DNA from: Patescibacteria group bacterium | Lineage (GTDB): Bacteria; Patescibacteriota; Minisyncoccia; Phycocordibacterales; Phycocordibacteraceae | Reading direction: 5' to 3' | NCBI GenBank assembly: GCA_018826405.1 | Contig: JAHJZL010000083.1 | Location: forward strand, 1 to 18,512 | Length of the DNA: 18,512 bases | In this document: positions 13,033-18,512 of the stretch, in pieces | How the letters are laid out: every line of letters starts with the position of its first letter | Numbering within the stretch: the stretch's first letter is position 1 | Notes under the pieces: model-generated | What the model saw: only the letters and a program-made list of their open reading frames with translations | What the model was told of the DNA's origin: nothing | Databases searched by the model: none | Program-made: the position numbers and the translations under genes

Positions 13033-13061
13033 CTTATACCAGATTGGGCTTTTAAAGTCAA
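13033..13061 (-). promoter_or_regulatory. Strong sigma70-type promoter overlapping the leuS stop codon
   Basis: Minus strand: TTGACT (13056-13061), 17-base spacer, TATAAG (13033-13038) with a TGG extension. The leuS TGA stop (13058-13060) lies inside the -35 box. The predicted start near 13026 leaves a leader of about 8-9 bases before the regulator's ATG at 13017. This is the most complete promoter in the window. Confidence 0.8.
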
Positions 13062-15439
13062 CTTTTCTTAGTAACAAAATTTAAAATACGGCCTGGAACA
13101 TAGATAATGCGGGACACTTGCTCTTCATGAAGTAGTGTGGCGATACTTTGTATTTCTGTGGCCTGCTTTTCTACCACATTCTGTGGCGCGTCCTGGAGCA
13201 CTAAAATCTCTGCCCTCTTTTTGCCATTTACTTGAACAATAACCGTACTTTCGGCAGCAAGTAACTCTTCATGCTCAGGAAGACTTTCAAGATGGATGCT
13301 CTGTACCCCGCCAATTGATCTCCACAGGTGTTCTGCTAGGTGCGGAGCAAATGGTGCAAGGAGAAGCAGTAACTCCTTATACGCGCTCTTTGGAAGCTTT
13401 TCATATCCGTCCATGTCTCGTGCCAGCACCATTAGCGCTGAGATAGCAGTGTTGAACTTGAATCGCTCAGTATCTGCTTTAACCTTGGTGTTTGCTTGGA
13501 TGAGGCTTTTTGTAAGTGCTTCGTCAGGCTCTTGATCAGAGAGTCTGGCCGTAAGCCATACAATACGCTCTAGGAAGCGCCGCATGGACACAACGCCATC
13601 AAGACTCCATGGATAGTTGCCTGGCTCGTTATACGGACCAATAAAAGCTAGATACATACGCACTGCATCTGCTCCAAACTTCTGAACAAACTCATCAGGG
13701 TTCACTACGTTTCCTTTTGACTTAGACATCTTCTGTCCGTCTGGGCCCATGATGAGTCCCCTGTTCATTCTTTCGTTAAAGGGCTCTGGAGTTGGGACGA
13801 GTGCAAGGTCGTACAAAGCCTTATGGAAGAATCGAGCATATAGAAGGTGCATCGTTGTATGCTCGCTGCCTCCTGAGTAGCGATCAACTGGCAACCACTT
13901 CTTCATAAGTGCCTGGTCAGAAAAGTCATGTACATCCTTTGGGTCTAGATATCGTAAGAAATACCAAGAAGAATCAACAAACGTATCAAGCGTGTCGTAT
14001 TCAGGCGTCCATCCTTCTCCAAATATATTAACAACACGTTCTTTTAGTTCCTCGGAGGTTGCAAGGGGAGATTTTCCTGAAAGATTGAAATCGACATCAT
14101 CGGGAAGCAGCCATGGGAGGTGCTCGCTTGGAATGAGATGAGCTGCGCCTTCGGGATCGTAGACTATTGGAATAGGACATCCCCAATATCTCTGACGAGA
14201 CACAAGCCAGTCACGAATACGATAGTTTGTGGTGAGCTTTCCCTGAGCGAGCTCAACAATAGCTTCTGCGGCTTCCTCGTTAGCACGTCCAGTAAACTCC
14301 CCTGAGTTCTCAAGTGTTCCTGCACCTGAATACGGAAGCTCTTCAGTAGAAGAAACAACGCGAATTATCGGCAACTTAAACTTTGTAGCAAAAGCGAAGT
14401 CCCGTTCGTCGTGCGCTGGTACGGCCATAACAGCTCCGGTTCCGTAGCCACCAAGTACATAGTCTGCTGTGTATACAGGAATCATCTCACCAGTTGCAGG
14501 GTTAGTGGCGCTTACACCAACAAGCTCAACTCCAGTCTTTTCCTTGTTCTCCAGTCGCTCGCGTTCAGTTTTTCGCTTAACACCTGAGACATACTCATCT
14601 ATTTCTTTCTTGTTTGAAGAAAGCTCTGCAAGTTCTGCGAGATTAGGGTGTTCAGGAGCAAGCACGAGGTATGTTGCTCCAAATAGGGTGTCGGGACGAG
14701 TTGTGAATACTGGAATTGAAATTTCAGAGTCAGCAATCTTAAAACTAATCTTTGCACCTGTTGATTCTCCAATCCACGCACGCTGCGCGTCTTTTATCTC
14801 TTCCTTCCACGGGAGAGCATCTAAATCATCAAGTAGTCGCTTCGCGTACTTAGTTATAGTGAAAAACCATTGCGTAAGTGTTTTCTCCTCGACTTCAGTT
14901 CCGCAACGCTCACACTTTCCATCAGTAACCTGTTCGTTTGCAAGCACTGTCTGATCTTTCGGACACCACTTAACTGGTGCATTTCTGCGCTCTGCAAGCT
15001 TGTGCTCGTATAACTTTGAGAAAAGCCATTGAGTCCATCGGTAATACTCAGGATCAGATGAGACTACTTCTTTTGACCAATCAACTGAAGTTCCCATGCT
15101 TTTAACCTGAGTACGCATACGCTCCATATTTGCGTACGTCCACTCCTTTGGGTTAACTCCATGCTTTATGGCGGCATTCTCTGCAGGCAATCCAAACGAA
15201 TCAAATCCCATTGGGAACAGAACATTCTTGCCTTGCATGCGCTTGAAGCGAGCGAAAATGTCTGTAAGTGCAAAGGCGTACCAGTGTCCTATGTGTAGGT
15301 CTCCAGACGGGTACGGAAACTCAAAGAGAAGATAATACGGATCCTTCTCAGTGTTTTCTAGGTCAGTTGTGTATATACCTGATTCTTCCCAGAATTTCTG
15401 AGTCTCCTGCTCTATTTTCTTATGATCGAATTTCTCCAT
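13058..15439 (-). CDS. leuS: Leucyl-tRNA synthetase
   Basis: Class I synthetase that charges tRNA-Leu. At 793 residues it is complete. The HIGH motif is at residues 49-52 (SGDLHIGHWYAF) and the KMSKS loop near residue 570 (GQKMSKSKGNVVN). A zinc-type element WCPKDQTVLANEQVTDGKCERCG follows the first half of the Rossmann fold. The CP1 editing domain is present, with the threonine-rich TTRPDTLFGATY and the aspartate motif AVPAHDERDFAFA. The anticodon-binding domain and C-terminal domain complete it. The ATG at 15437-15439 lies five bases after the stop codon of the five-helix membrane protein gene, so the two are almost certainly co-transcribed from the promoter at 16406-16414. The stop codon doubles as part of the next gene's -35 box. 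Confidence 0.97.
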   Translation of the reverse strand: MEKFDHKKIEQETQKFWEESGIYTTDLENTEKDPYYLLFEFPYPSGDLHIGHWYAFALTDIFARFKRMQGKNVLFPMGFDSFGLPAENAAIKHGVNPKEWTYANMERMRTQVKSMGTSVDWSKEVVSSDPEYYRWTQWLFSKLYEHKLAERRNAPVKWCPKDQTVLANEQVTDGKCERCGTEVEEKTLTQWFFTITKYAKRLLDDLDALPWKEEIKDAQRAWIGESTGAKISFKIADSEISIPVFTTRPDTLFGATYLVLAPEHPNLAELAELSSNKKEIDEYVSGVKRKTERERLENKEKTGVELVGVSATNPATGEMIPVYTADYVLGGYGTGAVMAVPAHDERDFAFATKFKLPIIRVVSSTEELPYSGAGTLENSGEFTGRANEEAAEAIVELAQGKLTTNYRIRDWLVSRQRYWGCPIPIVYDPEGAAHLIPSEHLPWLLPDDVDFNLSGKSPLATSEELKERVVNIFGEGWTPEYDTLDTFVDSSWYFLRYLDPKDVHDFSDQALMKKWLPVDRYSGGSEHTTMHLLYARFFHKALYDLALVPTPEPFNERMNRGLIMGPDGQKMSKSKGNVVNPDEFVQKFGADAVRMYLAFIGPYNEPGNYPWSLDGVVSMRRFLERIVWLTARLSDQEPDEALTKSLIQANTKVKADTERFKFNTAISALMVLARDMDGYEKLPKSAYKELLLLLAPFAPHLAEHLWRSIGGVQSIHLESLPEHEELLAAESTVIVQVNGKKRAEILVLQDAPQNVVEKQATEIQSIATLLHEEQVSRIIYVPGRILNFVTKKS

Positions 15440-15444
15440 GGGTT

Positions 15445-16398
15445 CTACCGGGTCTTCAGGTCAAAAGGAGGATACTTGTCTGGATCGATCGTACGAGTAA
15501 AGCAAGTTTCTCCTACTCCATGTGTCCAGTTCTCATCAACTCCCATGCCCGGATACATTATGTCTCGCTGAGGATATGCTCCTGTTCCAGAAGTATCAGG
15601 AGTAACTCTGTTAAAGGAAGTGCAGAGCGTAAAGGTAAGCGAATCAGTAACGGAATACGTGTACGGTCCTTGTGTTTGAGGATCTACAGGAACAGCGAAA
15701 CCAGAGAGTGGATCAGCTAGGTCTTGTAAAGAATCTGGGAGTCGCTCCTTCTGCTGATAATACGTCGTTACTTGATACTGGATGTTCTGCAGATCAGAAA
15801 CTTTCTGCTGGTCGTAGCGCATCATGCGCGCATCGGTCGGAGTTCCGATAATAAAGAATCCAGATACAACTGCAGCAAGTGCAAGAATTCCTGCTGCAAG
15901 ACCTACGAGGTTCGCCTTCTTGTTTTCGGTTAACCAGTATCCTTTGAGGTCTGCTAAGAAGTGCAAGAAAATACCTGCAGCAACAAGCAATACAATGGCA
16001 ACCTTAAGCGCAAAGCGAATAGATATCTCCCCTCCGAGGAATGTTGTAAGGAGGGTAATGAGATCTATAAGAATAGTTACCGTTGCAATGAAAAGCGTAA
16101 GCACTAGCGCCCACTTACGAACCCAAATCTCTGCTTTTCCAGACTCCTTTTTAATTGTGCTGCGAATAATGCGAAGCAATATGAGTGTCGTTGGAACAAG
16201 CACGATAACTGCAGCCATAGCTGCACGAACTGGTCCGCCATAGGGATCTCCCATGTACGCAAGTGGATCAGGGAACGCTCGGTTGATGTATTCAAACAAG
16301 AGCGTAATGAAGGAGATAACGCTTCCATACAATGCAATTACTGCCCCTGCCCAGAGAAAGAAATCGCGTGCTGTGGTCTTTGTGGGTGTGTGTTCCAT
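15445..16398 (-). CDS. Five-helix membrane protein (DUF5671-like) with pilin-like tail
   Basis: A 317-residue protein. Five hydrophobic helices fill the first two thirds: about residues 11-36, 58-78, 95-120, 127-148 and 163-184. The arrangement, from memory, fits the DUF5671 family common in CPR genomes. The C-terminal 130 residues are soluble. They open with a segment (QQKVSDLQNIQYQVTTYYQQ, then LPDSLQDL, VDPQTQGPYTYS and a later LCTSFN) closely resembling the globular part of type IV pilins and pseudopilins, in which an RxxDL-type helix is followed by DP-x-Tx-G-PY-x-Y strands. The function is unknown. The ATG at 16396-16398 has TGGTATAAT seven bases upstream, so the message is likely leaderless. 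leuS follows after five bases. Confidence 0.7.
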   Translation of the reverse strand: MEHTPTKTTARDFFLWAGAVIALYGSVISFITLLFEYINRAFPDPLAYMGDPYGGPVRAAMAAVIVLVPTTLILLRIIRSTIKKESGKAEIWVRKWALVLTLFIATVTILIDLITLLTTFLGGEISIRFALKVAIVLLVAAGIFLHFLADLKGYWLTENKKANLVGLAAGILALAAVVSGFFIIGTPTDARMMRYDQQKVSDLQNIQYQVTTYYQQKERLPDSLQDLADPLSGFAVPVDPQTQGPYTYSVTDSLTFTLCTSFNRVTPDTSGTGAYPQRDIMYPGMGVDENWTHGVGETCFTRTIDPDKYPPFDLKTR

Positions 16399-16405
16399 AG
16401 CGTGG

Positions 16406-16414
16406 ATTATACCA
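16406..16414 (-). promoter_or_regulatory. Extended -10 promoter (perfect TATAAT), leaderless start of membrane protein-leuS operon
   Basis: The minus strand reads TGGTATAAT, seven bases, ATG at 16398. The -10 is a perfect consensus with TGn extension, located in the 23-base gap after the small gene's stop codon. No well-spaced -35 is seen. Confidence 0.7.
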
Positions 16415-16421
16415 CTATTCC

Positions 16422-16745
16422 TTAGTATCGTATTTCAAATGTAAGAACTTGAGGTTCTCCTTCTTCAGTAATCTGATATGTAAAATCTGCAGTGTAAGCA
16501 TTATGTCCGTCCTCATATTCCACTACTCCAACACCATTTTCAGTTTCAATATGAGTTATATAAAAAGTGCCCCCAAGTTGCTCTTTTTCTTCTGAAAGTT
16601 CTGACAGCGAAGTTCGTACATAGGTCTCAATGTCCATGCTGCTCTCAGCAACAGGCTCTGGTGCAACTACTTTCTCTGGCATGAGTGCAAACAACACTAT
16701 GAGTGCGAGCAAAACTAGACCAAGTACAAGTGCAACAACTTTCAT
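16422..16745 (-). CDS. Small membrane-anchored protein of unknown function
   Basis: A 107-residue protein with one N-terminal hydrophobic helix (VVALVLGLVLLALIVLFALM, residues 3-22) directly after MK. An acidic region and a predicted beta-rich tail follow (GTFYITHIETENGVGVVEYE ... ADFTYQI). There is no lipobox cysteine, so it is probably a signal-anchored protein with its C-terminus outside. I do not recognise a family. Its ATG comes one base after the ychF stop codon, so it is translated with ychF. Overlap with another real gene is absent and the composition resembles its neighbours, which supports it being genuine. Confidence 0.65.
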   Translation of the reverse strand: MKVVALVLGLVLLALIVLFALMPEKVVAPEPVAESSMDIETYVRTSLSELSEEKEQLGGTFYITHIETENGVGVVEYEDGHNAYTADFTYQITEEGEPQVLTFEIRY

Positions 16746-16746
16746 A

Positions 16747-17844
16747 TTAACTATGCAAGAACACCATTACGTCTCCGTCCTTTACGATATACGTCTTTCC
16801 TTCAGTTCGAACAGCTCCCGTGTCTCTTGCTGCAGACCATGTCCCGCTCTTAAGCAGGGTGTCCCAACCAATAACTTCTGCGCGTATAAACTTGTCCTTA
16901 AAGTCGTTATGAATGGCAGCCCCTGCCTCAGGAGCACTTGCTCCTCTCGTAACGGTCCATGCACGGCTTTCCTTAGGGCCTGTTGTAAAGAACGTGATGA
17001 GTCCAAGGGTCTCGTACGCTCCCTGTATGAGTGCATCAAGGCCATCAACCTGTACACCGAGCTCTGAACGGAACATGTCTTTGTCTTCAGAAGCCACATC
17101 GTTCAGCTCATGCTCTGTACGTGCGTCTACTTCAACATAGGAGCACCCAAGCGCAGCAACAGTCTCGTATGCTGCTGCTGCCCTGCCGTCATTCATCTCA
17201 GAAAGGTTATGCCCCCCTGCCTTTCCATTAAAAGAGAAAAGCATTGGTTTAAGGGTAAGCAGGTTTAGAGACTTAATCCTCTTAAACTCTTCAGGCGTTA
17301 ACTCAACGGAGCGTGCAAGCTTTCCGCTAACTAGTGCCTGTTCTATTTTCCCAAGAACTGCCTCCTCTGCAATGGCGTCTTTATTTCCGGCCTTAACGTC
17401 TCGCACCAAGCGCTCCCTTCTTCCTGACACAGACTGCTGGTCTGCAAGGATAAGTTCTAGGTTGATAACCTCAATATCTCGTACAGGATCTATCTCTCCA
17501 TGCACGTGTATAACATCAGGATCTTCAAAGAAACGCACCATGTGCAGAATTGCGTCTACTTCGCGGATATGAGAAAGAAACTGATTGCCAAGTCCCTCTC
17601 CTTCAGAAGCTCCTTTAACGAGTCCTGCGATATCAACAAACTCAATGGCCGCAGGAATAGTCTTTTCAGACTTTGAAAGCTGGGCAAGGGAGTTCAAACG
17701 ATCGTCCGGAACACCCACAACTCCAACGGACGGATCAATAGTACAAAATGGATAATTCTCAGCAGGTACAGCTGCTTTAGTTAGTGCATTAAAAAGCGTG
17801 GATTTCCCCACGTTTGGCAGTCCTACAATTCCAATCTTCAACAT
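16747..17844 (-). CDS. ychF: Obg-family P-loop ATPase/GTPase YchF
   Basis: A conserved ribosome-associated P-loop NTPase (YchF/EngD/Ola1), which in characterised members prefers ATP and acts in translation and stress control. The P-loop GLPNVGKST is at residues 8-16. The switch region carries ENYPFCTIDPSVGVV, and the G3 motif DIAGLVKGASEGEGLGNQFL starts at D71. A coiled-coil insertion follows (near residues 130-200), and the TGS domain occupies about 280-363 (LITFFTTGPKESRAWTV ... VKDGDVMVFLHS). At 365 residues it has the usual length. The upstream sequence has a weak AAGG eight bases before the ATG and no convincing promoter. It diverges from a small plus-strand gene and is followed directly by a small membrane protein. 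Confidence 0.96.
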   Translation of the reverse strand: MLKIGIVGLPNVGKSTLFNALTKAAVPAENYPFCTIDPSVGVVGVPDDRLNSLAQLSKSEKTIPAAIEFVDIAGLVKGASEGEGLGNQFLSHIREVDAILHMVRFFEDPDVIHVHGEIDPVRDIEVINLELILADQQSVSGRRERLVRDVKAGNKDAIAEEAVLGKIEQALVSGKLARSVELTPEEFKRIKSLNLLTLKPMLFSFNGKAGGHNLSEMNDGRAAAAYETVAALGCSYVEVDARTEHELNDVASEDKDMFRSELGVQVDGLDALIQGAYETLGLITFFTTGPKESRAWTVTRGASAPEAGAAIHNDFKDKFIRAEVIGWDTLLKSGTWSAARDTGAVRTEGKTYIVKDGDVMVFLHS

Positions 17845-17887
17845 ATCTAAACCTTACGTTCTAAATGAATAAAAAGCTAGAGGAGTA

Positions 17888-17916
17888 TTGACATTCACGT
17901 ACTCAAACGGCATGAT
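17888..17916 (+). promoter_or_regulatory. Sigma70-type promoter of the small membrane protein
   Basis: TTGACA (17888-17893), a perfect -35, then 17 bases and CATGAT (17911-17916). The predicted start near 17923 gives a leader of about 34 bases carrying the Shine-Dalgarno AAAAGGAG. It differs from the leaderless starts elsewhere in the window. Confidence 0.6.
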
Positions 17917-17956
17917 GCTCCTGCGAACACAACATCTAACTCAAAAGGAGTTCACA

Positions 17957-18181
17957 ATGTTTCGCATCCGGAATAAGTACCTTTTCATCGCGCGGGTTTT
18001 TGTGATATTTCTTGTAGGCCTCATTTGGCCTCCAGTAGGACTCACACTATTTTCAGATTTTGATGCAGTTCAGATACTACTTTTCTTCTGCCTCTTCATT
18101 CTGCCCGCGCACTGCGCTTCCTTGGCTCTCGGCAAACTATGGCCGAAATTTGAAATCAAGGAGGCATCTACGGAACACTAA
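17957..18181 (+). CDS. Small two-helix membrane protein of unknown function
   Basis: A 74-residue protein beginning MFRIRNKYLF. Two hydrophobic helices (about residues 9-31, FIARVFVIFLVGLIWPPVGL, and 38-58, AVQILLFFCLFILPAHCASL) are joined by a short acidic turn (SDFD). A charged tail (KLWPKFEIKEASTEH) follows. I do not recognise a family. The start is decided by the Shine-Dalgarno AAAAGGAG at 17943-17950 with a six-base spacer, the strongest in the window; an upstream in-frame start at 17888 would lie in the promoter. It is the only small plus-strand gene, sits divergent from ychF and is followed by a hairpin-rich stretch. The unlike expression signals may mean it was acquired separately or is made at high level. 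Confidence 0.65.
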   Translation: MFRIRNKYLFIARVFVIFLVGLIWPPVGLTLFSDFDAVQILLFFCLFILPAHCASLALGKLWPKFEIKEASTEH

Positions 18182-18247
18182 CCTGTTCCCGAAGCCTCGT
18201 ATTACTACCTGACCGCCTAACACGCCCTCGTAACGATACGAGGCTTC
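18171..18247 (+). other. Hairpin cluster with competing stems after the small membrane protein gene
   Basis: Three inverted repeats lie in 77 bases. GGAACA (18172-18177) pairs with TGTTCC (18184-18189) around the stop codon. GAAGCCTCGTAT (18191-18202) pairs perfectly with ATACGAGGCTTC (18236-18247) over a 33-base loop. Inside that loop CCTCGTA (18226-18232) can instead pair with TACGAGG (18237-18243) around a four-base loop, so the latter two are mutually exclusive. No T-run follows on either strand, so it is not a standard terminator. Confidence 0.5.
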
Positions 18248-18252
18248 ATCAG

Positions 18253-18512
18253 TTATTGAGCTTTACGTCCAAGACGGCGCACCTTCTTTTTCCAAATCTC
18301 CCGTCTCCCGTCTGAAGAAGTCTCAGACTTTCCGAAGGTTGTTACTTTCGTTTTAACTCCAGCGAACTCAAGGAGCGAGCGCTTTAGGGAAGCTGTAAAG
18401 TCTCCAAAAGCTAGCCAGTCAAGAAATGCAGGGTTTCCACACAATACAATTACACGTGCAGTGCGTCCCTTAAGTAGACAGTGCCAGCCAAGTCGATTCT
18501 TCCACATACGAA
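18253..18512 (-). CDS. Flavodoxin-like NAD(P)H oxidoreductase, C-terminal part (partial)
   Basis: The frame stays open to the window edge, so the N-terminus is missing; the ATG at 18505-18507 is probably internal. The 86 or so visible residues include LLKGRTARVIVLCGNPAFLD, then WLAFGDFTASLKRSLLEFAG, then VKTKVTTFGKSETSSDGRRE and IWKKKVRRLG. This matches, from memory, the end of the flavodoxin-2/NAD(P)H dehydrogenase (quinone) family: a beta strand after a GK(T/S)A motif, a helix RxLLEFxGxK, and a closing helix with SxxxRxxWxxKVxxLG. The FMN-binding residues would be in the missing part, so the assignment is moderate. Confidence 0.5.
   Translation of the reverse strand, partial: RMWKNRLGWHCLLKGRTARVIVLCGNPAFLDWLAFGDFTASLKRSLLEFAGVKTKVTTFGKSETSSDGRREIWKKKVRRLGRKAQ

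Noticed and set aside
1274..14954. Many open frames of 60-160 codons opposite or inside real genes
   Set aside because: They lie on the antisense or shifted frame of well-supported genes, lack recognisable motifs and show the composition expected of shadow frames.
18191..18247. Integron attC-like site (a GCCTAAC match to RYYYAAC at 18214-18220 inside a large inverted repeat)
   Set aside because: The core lies in the loop rather than at the outer end of the stem, no matching GTTRRRY is positioned opposite, and no integrase or cassette array is visible.
1..18512. Alternative genetic code (TGA as glycine or tryptophan)
   Set aside because: leuS and ung end in TGA at the expected protein ends and no in-frame TGA is needed to complete any conserved protein.

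Overview
The window looks like a chromosomal piece of a Candidate Phyla Radiation (Patescibacteria) bacterium, most likely from the Parcubacteria group. This rests on recognition rather than a search: an AlaRS that stops after the editing domain, a protein resembling the DUF5671 family, a sigma-region-4/HARE-HTH protein, a lone type IV secretion-like membrane protein, a cysteine-free L36, very short gaps, and many genes whose promoter -10 box sits directly in front of the start codon. TGA is used as a normal stop, so the Gracilibacteria/Absconditabacteria code does not apply. Nearly all genes lie on the minus strand, so they are transcribed from high to low coordinates.

Right end (about 16.4-18.5 kb): a partial flavodoxin-like oxidoreductase runs off the window edge. 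Next to it are a hairpin-rich patch and a small plus-strand two-helix membrane protein with a textbook promoter and Shine-Dalgarno site. Divergent from that is ychF, followed one base later by a small membrane-anchored protein. Then (about 11.9-16.4 kb) a leaderless-type promoter drives a five-helix membrane protein with a pilin-like tail plus leuS. A strong promoter overlapping the leuS stop drives the sigma4/HARE-HTH regulator, which ends in an intrinsic terminator.

Middle (about 7.1-11.9 kb): a 462-residue membrane protein resembling the N-terminal part of CPR type IV secretion coupling ATPases stands alone. It is followed by a tightly packed four-gene run: mnmA, an ATP-cone/Mrr-type endonuclease, a RecB-like PD-(D/E)XK nuclease with two CxxC pairs, and ung. 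This joins tRNA thiolation to DNA cleavage and repair functions. The ung stop codon abuts the stop codon of the only large plus-strand gene, an M13 (PepO-like) zinc peptidase.

Left part (1-5.2 kb): the M13 peptidase and alaS diverge from a 37-bp region. Between alaS and the next gene lies an apparent independent RNA gene of about 200 nt, with its own -35/-10 promoter, end-to-end pairing, several internal hairpins and a U-tract terminator. I could not assign it to a family, and it is the strongest candidate here for something undescribed. Downstream lie a PilM-like actin-fold ATPase and a membrane-anchored baseplate-J-like protein, then infA and the start of rpmJ, which normally lead into the rpsM-rpsK-rpsD-rpoA-rplQ cluster.
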